From Candidatus Binataceae bacterium (GTDB lineage Bacteria > Desulfobacterota > Binatia > Binatales > Binataceae), in the NCBI GenBank assembly GCA_035508495.1, contig DATJMX010000032.1:35015-99014 (forward strand): DNA of 64,000 nt. Reading direction: 5' to 3'. Positions within the stretch are counted from its first letter, which is position 1, and the number at the start of each line of letters is the position of its first letter. Under the pieces are notes generated by a model. The model was given only the letters and a program-made list of their open reading frames with translations, searched no databases and was not told the DNA's origin. Both the position numbers and the translations under genes were made by a program. Below are positions 42,741 through 51,554 of the stretch, piece after piece.

Positions 42741-45038
42741 ATGGGCAAGACGCTGCCCTTCTTCAGAGGACTGCTCCAGGCGCAGCCGCTCACAAATCAG
42801 AATCGTTCGATCATGACCGGCGTCACGCGCCAACTCTTTACGCTGCGCGCCGACATGGCGCGGCTGCGCCGCTTCATCGATTCCTACCTGAACTTCATCG
42901 ACGACGAGCAAGCGCCGCCATTCTACTTTCAGCCGGCCGCCCCATTCGTGCTGTTCGAGCTTTTGCAATATCCATATCTCTCGGTTACGACGCGCAACCT
43001 GATTGCCTATCCACAGCGCGAGATCAGCTTCTCGATTCCACTGGAATGCTACGCCGTCGAGCATGGCGCGCTGGTATTCAAGCAGTACGCGACCTGCGTG
43101 CCGTTCCTTTATGTCGATGAAGCGCTGTCGGCCGCGAGCGGCCGCGATCTGTTCGGCTTCCCGAAAGTCGTCGTCAAGTTCGAAACGCTGATTCCCGAGC
43201 TGCGTCCCGACCATCCGCGCCAGGTCGATCGCATGACGCTGCGGGTTCCCGGCCGCGACGGCGATCGCTACGTGCCGTTCATCGAAGTGTATCGCGATCC
43301 GCCGCGTTATGTTTCGGCGCGCCAGGCTCCTATGAATCTGATGACCGCGATTCCCGACGCGCTCAAGGGCTTCGCATCGGTCGCGGCGTCGGCGTGGGAA
43401 ATGCTGGTGCAGCCGCCGATCCTGGGATTCGAGCGCTCGCGTGACATCGAGTCAATTCTCGCGATGTATCGCGCCAACGCCGAGGCGATAGCGGCCGGCT
43501 TTCCGATTTTCCCATTCTTCCGCGAAGCACCGCAAAGGTATGAGAGTTCCGCGCTCGACACGATGGGCCCGCTGATGACCGACATAATCACGTTCAAGCA
43601 GGTCCGCGACGCGAGAAATCTCGAGATGGCGGCCTTCCAGTCGATAATCAGATCGACGATGTATCTCGATCGGCTTAACGATGGCGGCATCCTCTACAAT
43701 CCGCTCGGCGGCGATCCGACTGGCGACGTCGTGGTCAAGATTCATCGTATCGCGGGACAGCCGATCGTCGATTCGCTGGGGCTCTTCAGCGACGAAACGG
43801 GCGATCCGGCAGCCGACGCTCAGCGCGGGCGCCATGTTCGTGCGACCTCGACGATCCGGCCAATTTTCCCATACTGGCTCAACGTCGATCTGCTCTATGG
43901 CCTCGGCACCAACCTTTACTGGCGCGGAAAGAATACGCAGTGGGCGTGCGGCGATTCTCCCGGGCCGCATAGTAATGGAAACCGCTATCTTACTTTCGGT
44001 GGCGGCGCGTTGGAGGAAGATCCGACTCCGATCGTTTCGCCCGACACCATTATTTGGGTGCTCGAATTGGAGTTGGACGGACCCGAAGGGGCCGAACGGC
44101 TTAATCGCGCCTGCGAAAAATATCTCGAGAACGATCGCTTTGTGTTCAGGCTGGTCGAGGATCCTCGCTCAGCCTGGATGCTGGTGCGGAACATGCGCAA
44201 CACCGGAGAAGGCAGCGGCCCCGACGTTGAGCAGGAAGTCGAGTTCGCCGCGCTCGTACAATGGTTTGAAAAGCGCAATGGAAAGCCATCCGGCGATCCG
44301 CTGGGCGTCGCCTTGATGCCGATACTGGTTCTGACCGACAGCGAGAGTGCGGCGTTCACCGAGGCTGAAGTCTTTGGCCGCCCCGCGCTGCTCAGCGATG
44401 TGGATTTTCTGAGCAACAACTGGACGTCGGGCAGACTTGCTACTGCCCTTACGGTCAAGACGCTGCTCCTCCCGGAACTTTTTGCAGGCGGCACGCCAGC
44501 CAATCGCGAACTGGTTCGACTCGAAGTCGATCTGACGCATCCGCCGAGTCAGAATCATGCGCCGGGCAACAACGAAGGAGTTCTTCGAGTTCCCTCGGTC
44601 GCATTCAAACAGGTGATGGACGTCATGCTGCCCGAGCGCGCTGACTTCCAGTCAATCGTGCCGCAGGTCGTGCGGTTCACGGCGCGTCCAGGCGGGGATT
44701 TGGCTGCGCCGAACGGTGTGTTCTTCAATGAAAAAGCCTGGTCGCTGAAAATATACCGCTACCAGTCGTTGCCGCTGGTGCGTTTCATGGGGCTCAAGGT
44801 AAAGACTATTGAGCCTGGGCGCGATACCACCATCGACGTCATTCAACCAAAGAATGTCTGGGCGTTACGGGCCCAGGTCCAGGATCTCGGCGCATTCAAC
44901 CTCGCGTGGCGGCTCGGCAACTCGCCCTGGATGTACCCGGAGAACTGGGAAGACGAGTTCGAAAATATTGCACCGGGAATAATCGCCGGAATGAAGAACA
45001 CGAATATCGTCAAGTTCCTGAATGACGTGACCCTCTGA
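42741..45038 (+). CDS. Double-length acetoacetate-decarboxylase-like protein
   Basis: A 765-residue protein; GGGAGA precedes the ATG. Residues ~90-215 show the acetoacetate decarboxylase (ADC) fold: CVPFLYVDEALSAASGRDLF then GFPKVVVKFE, placing K142 where ADC has its Schiff-base lysine. A second, weaker ADC-like half lies at about 530-745 (EAEVFGRPALLSDVDF), where the lysine is not kept. ADC itself is ~250 residues. The middle 300 residues are unassigned. Many ADC relatives do not decarboxylate but do aldol or hydratase chemistry, so the reaction is open. Confidence 0.75.
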   Translation: MGKTLPFFRGLLQAQPLTNQNRSIMTGVTRQLFTLRADMARLRRFIDSYLNFIDDEQAPPFYFQPAAPFVLFELLQYPYLSVTTRNLIAYPQREISFSIPLECYAVEHGALVFKQYATCVPFLYVDEALSAASGRDLFGFPKVVVKFETLIPELRPDHPRQVDRMTLRVPGRDGDRYVPFIEVYRDPPRYVSARQAPMNLMTAIPDALKGFASVAASAWEMLVQPPILGFERSRDIESILAMYRANAEAIAAGFPIFPFFREAPQRYESSALDTMGPLMTDIITFKQVRDARNLEMAAFQSIIRSTMYLDRLNDGGILYNPLGGDPTGDVVVKIHRIAGQPIVDSLGLFSDETGDPAADAQRGRHVRATSTIRPIFPYWLNVDLLYGLGTNLYWRGKNTQWACGDSPGPHSNGNRYLTFGGGALEEDPTPIVSPDTIIWVLELELDGPEGAERLNRACEKYLENDRFVFRLVEDPRSAWMLVRNMRNTGEGSGPDVEQEVEFAALVQWFEKRNGKPSGDPLGVALMPILVLTDSESAAFTEAEVFGRPALLSDVDFLSNNWTSGRLATALTVKTLLLPELFAGGTPANRELVRLEVDLTHPPSQNHAPGNNEGVLRVPSVAFKQVMDVMLPERADFQSIVPQVVRFTARPGGDLAAPNGVFFNEKAWSLKIYRYQSLPLVRFMGLKVKTIEPGRDTTIDVIQPKNVWALRAQVQDLGAFNLAWRLGNSPWMYPENWEDEFENIAPGIIAGMKNTNIVKFLNDVTL

Positions 45039-45043
45039 CCGCG

Positions 45044-46009
45044 TCAGCAATAGTCAATATCGCGATACCAATTGATCGAGTCGCGGAGCGTCTCGTACAG
45101 CGGACGCACCGGAATCCCGAGCTCCTGGAAGGCCGGGCACGGCGGGAGCCATTCGTGCTGATACATCAGGATCGGCGCGAGCGCTTTTACCGGCGGATCG
45201 TCGAGCGCGATTCCCAGGACGGCCTCGATTCCAAGCGCGGTGAATGCGGTTAACGAAATCGGCATGGTAGGCCACTGCGGTGAGTTGACCTCGCCCACCT
45301 CGCAGATCCAGCTAAACAAATTCTGGACTGAGATATTGTGCCCGCTGAAGATCATCCGCTGGCCGTAGCGCTCGCCTTCAACTGCGCTGACGAAGCCATT
45401 AGCCACTTCGCGAACGTCGATCACGTTGAGAATCTGGTTGACCGCGCCTGGCACTTCGCCGCTGAGCAACCTTGGTATCAGGCAAAGCTCGCGATCGTGC
45501 GCATCCCACGGGCCGAGGCACATCGTCGGGTTGATGATAACCGTGCGCAGACCATTATCGGCTGCCGACATGACGAGGTTCTCGAGATTCTGCTTGAGTG
45601 CGAAATACGGATGGAGACGCATCGCCAGGTTGGTGCCCCAGTACTCCATCGCTTCGCTCGCTCGCTTGAGCGTGGTGAAGGAGCTGACGTATCCGAACAC
45701 GCAGCCGCGCCGCATCACGGCATTCAACAGTTCGTGAGTTCTGCGCTCGGCGGCAGCCCTGGCGCGATTGTAGAGATTGGTCGGGTAGGGCGTCGCGGCG
45801 TCGATGACGAGATCGTGCCCCTCGACCCAACGCTCGATCTGACCGGGCGAATCCTGGTCGCCGGGTCGGCGATCAACCGGCAGTCCCTGCAAGTTGGGAC
45901 GCGGTCCCGGCTGGCGATACGCCGCGGTCACGTGGTAGCCGCGATCGAGCAGCTCGCGCACAACGGCATTGCCGATATGTCCAGTCGCGCCGAGTACCAG
46001 GGCTTTCAT
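45044..46009 (-). CDS. NAD(P)-dependent epimerase/reductase
   Basis: A 321-residue extended SDR. The ATG at 46009 gives MKALVLGATGHIGNAVVREL with the GxxGxxG nucleotide site; the catalytic YFALK motif (YxxxK) follows the conserved SS of YVSSFTT. A TTG at 46015 is an alternative. Related to dihydroflavonol reductase/3-beta-hydroxysteroid dehydrogenase-like enzymes. It converges tail to tail with the ADC-like gene (5 bases apart), so it belongs to the same locus on the other strand. Confidence 0.85.
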   Translation of the reverse strand: MKALVLGATGHIGNAVVRELLDRGYHVTAAYRQPGPRPNLQGLPVDRRPGDQDSPGQIERWVEGHDLVIDAATPYPTNLYNRARAAAERRTHELLNAVMRRGCVFGYVSSFTTLKRASEAMEYWGTNLAMRLHPYFALKQNLENLVMSAADNGLRTVIINPTMCLGPWDAHDRELCLIPRLLSGEVPGAVNQILNVIDVREVANGFVSAVEGERYGQRMIFSGHNISVQNLFSWICEVGEVNSPQWPTMPISLTAFTALGIEAVLGIALDDPPVKALAPILMYQHEWLPPCPAFQELGIPVRPLYETLRDSINWYRDIDYC

Positions 46010-46098
46010 AGACAAATTGTCGGTTGCGGATTCATCTCCCCATTCCTTATGCTGAGATAGTAGTAAACATCAATTTAAGTAACCAGCCGGGAAATCAT

Positions 46099-46947
46099 GT
46101 GAGCTCGAAGCCGCCCCATATTCCACGCGATCTGAGCGACGAAGACATCCGATTCGGGATGATGTCGATAGGCCTCTGGCCGATCGCACTTTCGATTCTG
46201 TATCCGGCGCAGATGATCAAATCGGTTGGTCTCTACTCGACGCGCGAGTATGGGCGCTTCCCGCTTCCGATCGCGAGCGGGGGCGGCCAGTTCTTCTGCC
46301 GCCGGCATAAACATCCTGTGACGATGAAGGCCGGCGTCCGCGGTGAGCGCGACTTCGACAGCCTGGCCGAGTTGTACGATTCATGGGTCAATCCATGCAC
46401 GATGCCGGTGACCGAGGAGACGCTGGAACTGATCGATCGTTTGCTGCCCGACGATGCACGCATTCTCGATCTCGGATGCGGCCCGGGCAAAGAAATTCCG
46501 CTGCTCGCGGAGCGGGTTCCGCTGGGCGAGGTGGTGGGGGCGGATATTTCCGAGCAGATGCTTCGGGGTGCGTTTGACTACTCAAAGGGGCAGGGTGCCG
46601 GCAATACTGCTTTCTTCCAGGTCGATGCGGCTCGCCTGCCGCGCGTCTTTGCCGAGAAATTCGATCTTATTTTCTGCTCGAGTGCGTTCCATCACTACGA
46701 GAATCCTGAAAATTCTTTGAAGGAGATGCGGCGCGCCCTCCGCGCAAACGGCAAGGCGGTCATCATCGATCCGAGCATCACGGCCTGGTATGGAATTTCG
46801 GAGCCGATTGCAAAATGGGGCGACCCGGGCTTCGTCAGCTTCTACACCGTCGAAGAATTTCACCGCATGTTCGCGAACGCGGGTTTTTCGGAATATTACT
46901 GGAACGAGGTATTGCCCGGCATCGGAGTGAGTATCGGGACCAAATAG
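46099..46947 (+). CDS. Membrane-anchored SAM methyltransferase
   Basis: About 282 residues from GTG at 46099; the start is uncertain, as the open frame reaches a TTG at 46024. A hydrophobic segment (GLWPIALSILYPAQMI) near residue 25-45 suggests membrane contact. The methyltransferase core has ILDLGCGPGKEIPLLAE, VVGADIS and LIFCSSAFHHYENP, typical of UbiE-like enzymes acting on lipids or quinols. It converges with the SDR gene (4 bases apart). Confidence 0.82.
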   Translation: MSSKPPHIPRDLSDEDIRFGMMSIGLWPIALSILYPAQMIKSVGLYSTREYGRFPLPIASGGGQFFCRRHKHPVTMKAGVRGERDFDSLAELYDSWVNPCTMPVTEETLELIDRLLPDDARILDLGCGPGKEIPLLAERVPLGEVVGADISEQMLRGAFDYSKGQGAGNTAFFQVDAARLPRVFAEKFDLIFCSSAFHHYENPENSLKEMRRALRANGKAVIIDPSITAWYGISEPIAKWGDPGFVSFYTVEEFHRMFANAGFSEYYWNEVLPGIGVSIGTK

Positions 46948-46951
46948 CCAA

Positions 46952-47806
46952 TCAACGAACTCGCGATCCCATCCACTCATTGATCGCTTCGATCGCGCGC
47001 GAACCAAGTCCAATCCACGCCGCGGTCAGGTCGGGAAAAAGCCCGGCGATTTTCTGCGCCGTCACAACTCCCAACGGCACTTCGACCTCGGCCATCCCCA
47101 GCGTCACCGCGGCGATGACGCCGAGCGTCACCAGGCGCGGCGGCATCTTGAAGTTTGCCACCGCCCAGCGCCGCGATTCCCACTCGGGATTGTCGAGCAT
47201 CTGCGTGTCAACCGAGGCGGGTACGACCAGGGATGCCGTGATGCCGCTGGCGAAGAGCTCCGCACGCAGGGCTTCAGTGAATGCGATTAGCGCGGATTTC
47301 GACGCGGAATAGCCGGCCAGCGTGATGCCGCCGCGGCGTCCCGCGATTGACGAGATGTTAACGATATTGCCGCGGCGCTGTTTCTCCATGATCGGCAACA
47401 CGGCCTGTGTCGTATGAATGGCGCCGAAGAAGTTGATGTCCATCATGCGCCGCAAATCTTCGAGCCGCGCCGAGCGAAACAGCGACGGAATCAGCACGCC
47501 GGCGTTGTTGATGAGCACGTCGACGCCGCCGAACTGCTCCTCCACTTCGTCGATCGCTGGTTTGACCTGATCGACATCGCTCACGTCGCAGGCGATCGGC
47601 AGCGCGCGCCCGCCCCTGCTCTCGATCTCGCGAGCGAGCCGCGTCAGCATCTGCTCGCGCCGCGCAAAGAGTGCGACGCTGGCGCCTTCCTGCGCGAACA
47701 TCGTCGCGGTGTCGCGTCCGATACCGCTCGAGGCGCCAGTCACGATCACGCGGCGGCCTTCGAATAATCGTCCGCGGCGTTGGAATGGATTGCCTGCCAT
47801 GGTCAC
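46952..47806 (-). CDS. Short-chain dehydrogenase/reductase
   Basis: A 284-residue classical SDR: TGASSGIG cofactor motif, NNAG, catalytic Ser in NISSIAG and YSASK. C-terminal ~70 residues include hydrophobic stretches, so membrane association is possible. The GTG at 47806 overlaps the stop of the regulator gene (GTGA), with an ATG two codons on. It is thus co-translated with the AAA/TPR regulator, which links that regulator to the locus. Oxidises or reduces an alcohol/ketone; substrate unknown. Confidence 0.88.
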   Translation of the reverse strand: MTMAGNPFQRRGRLFEGRRVIVTGASSGIGRDTATMFAQEGASVALFARREQMLTRLAREIESRGGRALPIACDVSDVDQVKPAIDEVEEQFGGVDVLINNAGVLIPSLFRSARLEDLRRMMDINFFGAIHTTQAVLPIMEKQRRGNIVNISSIAGRRGGITLAGYSASKSALIAFTEALRAELFASGITASLVVPASVDTQMLDNPEWESRRWAVANFKMPPRLVTLGVIAAVTLGMAEVEVPLGVVTAQKIAGLFPDLTAAWIGLGSRAIEAINEWMGSRVR

Positions 47807-50800
47807 CCGCGCGTGCGCAATTCGCTCAGCAGCTCTTTCGCTTCCTTCAAATCAGGCGAATCGAAGCCCTCGTTGAACCATCGATAGATCGTCGACAACG
47901 ATAGGACTGCTTCGGGAGTCCGGCCGGACGAATCCATGATTCGAGCCAGGCTGACGGTGGCACGAAGCTCCCAGAGTTTGGTCTGCTGTTCGCGCGCGAT
48001 TTGAATCGCCTTGCGGATGCATGCCTCGGCCTCGCGCCGGCACGCTTGTGCATCATCGGCGCTACGCAGGTTCGCGAGGCTCAGCAGCAGCGTGCCCTTG
48101 ATCCGCCACATTTCGGCTTCGGCTTCGCGATGGCCATTCTCCGCGATCGCCGCGACCGCTTCATCGAGCATCGGCATTCCCAGCTCGGGCTGACCGAGCA
48201 CGCCGCAGCACTCGGCAAACACGGTGCAGTTTCGCGGCCGGTAGAGTTTGGCTTCGGACGCGAAATACGATTCGAAGGCCGAGCGAACGCGATCGATCCT
48301 GCTTTCGGCGCCATGCAGAACGCGGCACGCCTCGCGCGACCAGCTAAGCGAGGTCTGTAGCCACTCGAAGCGCTTGTCTGACGCGATCTTCAAACCGGTG
48401 TCGGCGAGCTCGAGCGCGCGCGCGTAATCGCGCCGGTACATCGCAACCACGTGGGCATGGGTGTAGGCGAACGCGAGTGCGTAGGGATCGTCGATCGCCT
48501 GCGCGAGACTGACGGCGTCATCGGCGGCGGCGGAGGCCTGGTCCGGATAACCGAGCATCCAGAGAACCATGCCGTGGACGCACTGGGTAAAGATCTTCGT
48601 ATGCTTACCGCGCGCGCCGGGCGGCAGCTTGTCGCGCAGCGCGATGACGTACTCGAGATGCTTTCGGGCCGAGATTAGATCGCCGAGGCAGAATCGCGCG
48701 AAGCCCAGGATGTAGTTTGCCGAGGCTTCCCATTCGGGTGAGTTAGCGCTCAGCTCCAGCACGCGGCGGCCATATTCCTCGGTGCGGACGAATTCAGCAC
48801 GTCCCAAATGGAAGACCGCCGAGCCCTGCAGCAGCCGGCACATCCTGGAGGTTTCGCCCGAGCGTTCGCATAGCTCGCGCGCGCGATCGTAGATCGCTCC
48901 GGCTTCGGAGGTCGTCCAACGATTGGTCAGGCCGACCACGCTCAGGTACTCGATATAGAGATCCAGTTCCTGCTTGTCGCGGGCCGGACCCGGCTCGAGT
49001 GCGGGGACGCGTTCGAGTGCATAGCGAAGGTTGGTGAGTGCCGTTTCGAATGCGCTTTGAGCCCGCGCGCGCCTCGCCGCGATGGCCAGATACTCAATGG
49101 TCTTGACGGGATCGGCGGCGGCGCCGGCTTGCCACAGGTGATAGGCGAGATCGTTGGCGCGATCCGCGGCCGCGCCGGCGTGGATACTCTCGATCGCATC
49201 TGCGATCCGAAGATGCAGGCGCTGGCGGCGCGGAATCGAAAGCTCGCGCAGCACGACCTGGCGAATCAGCTCGTGGGAGAAGTGAAAAAGCGCGTCGGGC
49301 CGCTCGACGGTCGACGAGATGAGGCCCGCAGACTCAGCTTCTTCGATCGCATTCAGCAGCCGATCAGCGTCGATTCCGGTTGCAGCCTCCATCAGGCGGA
49401 AGGTGAACGAACGTCCCACGACGGCGGCCGCGTCGAGCACCTTGTGGGTGTCCTCATGCAGCCGCGCGAGACGCCGTCCGATGACCAGGCGGATACTCTG
49501 CGGAACGTCGATATCGCCCGAGTTCAGGTCGTTGCGGAACTCCCCGGCTTCATCGAAAAGTTTACGACGCTCCACAAGATGGTGGAAAAGCTCTTCGATA
49601 AAGAAAGGATTGCCCTCGCTGGCGGTATAGATCGCATCGACGACCGGCTGCGGCGGCTGGCGGCCGCTGAGCGCGCCGATCATTTCGGCGGTCGCGGACT
49701 GCGGCAGGCTGCCGAGGTTCATCTGCTCGAGGACGTGAAGCCGCACGCAGGCTTGCAGCACCGCGCCCAGCTCACCGGTGTGCTCGATCTCGTTGTCGCG
49801 GCAGGTGCCGACGATCAGGAGCGGCAGGCGCGCGGCGCTCAGCGCTGCATGATTCAGCAGTGACAAACTGCCTTCATCGGCCCACTGCAGGTCATCGATG
49901 AGCAGCAAGAGCGGCGCGCGCATGCGCGATATGAAATCGACGAAGGCGTTGAACAGCATGCGGCGCGATTGCTCGGGGGCGAGGTCCGCGGCGGCCGGCG
50001 GCAGATCGGGGAACATGCGCCGGAGCGCGGGCATCAGGCGCGCCAGCTCCGGCGCCGAATCGCCCAGCACACTGCGGAAGTCCGCGGGTTTCGACCACAG
50101 GCGCGAGGCCGCTTCGAGAATCTCGACGAAGGGGCTGAATGGCACCGTGTCGGCGCGATCGTAACAAGCGCCCAGCAGGGCGAAGAATCCGAGCTTCACG
50201 GCATCTTTGCAGAGCTCGTGGGCGATACGGGTTTTGCCGATACCAGGCGGGCCCGAGATTACGACGATACTGCCTCTGCCGGCGGCGGCCTGTTCGAGGC
50301 ATCCACGCAGCACGGACAGCTCGTCGGCGCGACCGACGAAGCGCGTGCGTTCTTCGAGCTGAAGCATCGCGCTCTGCGGCGCCGACAGTACCGGCGCGGT
50401 TTCGGCGGGCGCGATCACCGGCGCGGCATCTTCGAGCGCGAAGCGCCACTCGACCGGGTTCTGCCGATCGTCGGTGAACGAGCAGAACGACCCGGTGTGA
50501 ATGGACTTGTCGAGCAGCTCAGAAAGCTCGGCGCTGAACTCGCCGATTTTATCGATCGCGGATTTGATCGCGCGCGTGACGTTGAGCCGGGCGCGCTCCG
50601 CCGCCGAGCCTGCCCGCCGGTCGCGTCCGCCGAGTCCGATAGCGCGCGATATTTCATGCGCGAGGAAATCGATTTCGGACTCGATCTCCGCGGCGCGTTC
50701 GACTTTGCCCCGCAACTTGGCTTCATCGAGCTCTTCTTTGAGCTCTACGAGCCGGTGCTTGTACTCCTGCTTGGCCTTGGCATCGAGCATCTCGCCCGAA

Positions 50801-51063
50801 TCACCCAGGCGGCCAACGCTGAGATTGGTATCGGTCGCGGATGACTCGGCGTCACCCTCGTCGGGCACGTAGGAACCGGGGCCATTTACCAGATCGAGGG
50901 CATGGAATTCGTCGCCCGGATGCTGCAGCAGGCGCTCAATGTATGTCAGGCCCTTCGAGGTCTTGAGCGAAAAGGTCTCGCCAACGAATCCGATCGTCCA
51001 GAATTCGCCGACCATCGCAAACACCGCCGTCCTCTGGCGTTCGCCATCAGACGAGGAGTTCAT
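47803..51063 (-). CDS. Large AAA ATPase/TPR regulator (MalT-like architecture without LuxR HTH)
   Basis: A 1086-residue protein; GGAGAA precedes the ATG. Residues 1-~215 contain a domain seen beside AAA signalling ATPases: GEFWTIGFVGETFSLKTSKG, a coiled coil, then GLGGRDRRAGSAAERARLNV and TGSFCSF. An AAA/STAND ATPase follows (RFVGRADELSVLRG; Walker A SGPPGIGKT; Walker B LLLIDDLQWAD), then TPR-like helices to the end. No helix-turn-helix is apparent at the C-terminus. STAND proteins oligomerise on ligand binding. Position and shared operator suggest control of the locus, but DNA binding is not shown. Confidence 0.85.
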   Translation of the reverse strand: MNSSSDGERQRTAVFAMVGEFWTIGFVGETFSLKTSKGLTYIERLLQHPGDEFHALDLVNGPGSYVPDEGDAESSATDTNLSVGRLGDSGEMLDAKAKQEYKHRLVELKEELDEAKLRGKVERAAEIESEIDFLAHEISRAIGLGGRDRRAGSAAERARLNVTRAIKSAIDKIGEFSAELSELLDKSIHTGSFCSFTDDRQNPVEWRFALEDAAPVIAPAETAPVLSAPQSAMLQLEERTRFVGRADELSVLRGCLEQAAAGRGSIVVISGPPGIGKTRIAHELCKDAVKLGFFALLGACYDRADTVPFSPFVEILEAASRLWSKPADFRSVLGDSAPELARLMPALRRMFPDLPPAAADLAPEQSRRMLFNAFVDFISRMRAPLLLLIDDLQWADEGSLSLLNHAALSAARLPLLIVGTCRDNEIEHTGELGAVLQACVRLHVLEQMNLGSLPQSATAEMIGALSGRQPPQPVVDAIYTASEGNPFFIEELFHHLVERRKLFDEAGEFRNDLNSGDIDVPQSIRLVIGRRLARLHEDTHKVLDAAAVVGRSFTFRLMEAATGIDADRLLNAIEEAESAGLISSTVERPDALFHFSHELIRQVVLRELSIPRRQRLHLRIADAIESIHAGAAADRANDLAYHLWQAGAAADPVKTIEYLAIAARRARAQSAFETALTNLRYALERVPALEPGPARDKQELDLYIEYLSVVGLTNRWTTSEAGAIYDRARELCERSGETSRMCRLLQGSAVFHLGRAEFVRTEEYGRRVLELSANSPEWEASANYILGFARFCLGDLISARKHLEYVIALRDKLPPGARGKHTKIFTQCVHGMVLWMLGYPDQASAAADDAVSLAQAIDDPYALAFAYTHAHVVAMYRRDYARALELADTGLKIASDKRFEWLQTSLSWSREACRVLHGAESRIDRVRSAFESYFASEAKLYRPRNCTVFAECCGVLGQPELGMPMLDEAVAAIAENGHREAEAEMWRIKGTLLLSLANLRSADDAQACRREAEACIRKAIQIAREQQTKLWELRATVSLARIMDSSGRTPEAVLSLSTIYRWFNEGFDSPDLKEAKELLSELRTRG

Positions 51064-51233
51064 AACTGTTCTCCGCGGAAGCTTGAAGCCACGGAATCCT
51101 CTCGGCGGACTCAGGTTGCCCAGGTTAAATCGGAGGCCAGCAAAACAGCGACCAAAGAACGTACCATCAGGTTAAATCACTGTAAACCTCACGCTCCCGG
51201 GACAAAACTATTAGCCTTATATTGAAACTAGCC

Positions 51234-51262
51234 GTTCAGTTCGGGACTGAACCGATGGTTCA
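51234..51262. promoter_or_regulatory. Overlapping palindromes upstream of the regulator gene
   Basis: GTTCAGT-TCGGG-ACTGAAC (51234-51252) overlaps TGAACC-GAT-GGTTCA (51248-51262). The second resembles the site at 37762-37777 (TGAACC-GCAC-GGTTCA), with one base less in the spacer. A further TTGAACCC lies at 51269-51276. Confidence 0.55.
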
Positions 51263-51315
51263 GAGAGATTGAACCCGACTAACTTTTCAAAGCATCAGAC
51301 AAAATGACGCATATA

Positions 51316-51519
51316 TTATACTCGATAGCTAAATAAAGCTTCGATGCTTCGCGAATTTTTCGTTTCGGGAGCGACCACATTGAGCTGAATGAGGTCCTCC
51401 GCAGCGGGGTAAAAACTGACTACCGGTCGGTAGATATACTCGTTCGTTTTTATTTCGGTCGAGCCGGCCAGCGTAGCTTGGTTCAGATTCGAATCATCTG
51501 CTGCCTCTTTTGAAGGCAT
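51316..51519 (-). CDS. Possible small protein, uncertain
   Basis: A 67-residue frame from an ATG without a good ribosome site: MPSKEAADDSNLNQATLAGS, then a mixed segment ending EALFSYRV. No family, membrane segment or motif. It may be a chance open frame in an AT-richer region. Confidence 0.25.
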   Translation of the reverse strand: MPSKEAADDSNLNQATLAGSTEIKTNEYIYRPVVSFYPAAEDLIQLNVVAPETKNSRSIEALFSYRV

Positions 51520-51554
51520 TTCACCGCAGCAGTCGTCCTGAAATTATGGGCAGC

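Larger units (their letters stand above)
51064..51554. other. Intergenic region between the regulator and the epimerase
   Basis: Holds the operator cluster at 51234-51262 and, on the minus strand, an uncertain 67-residue frame (51316-51519). Otherwise AT-richer than its surroundings; the divergent promoters of both flanking genes should lie here, but no clear -35/-10 pair is visible. Confidence 0.5.

Noticed and set aside
49057..50844. Several plus-strand frames of 270-290 residues
   Set aside because: Antisense to the AAA/TPR regulator, which carries clear Walker motifs.
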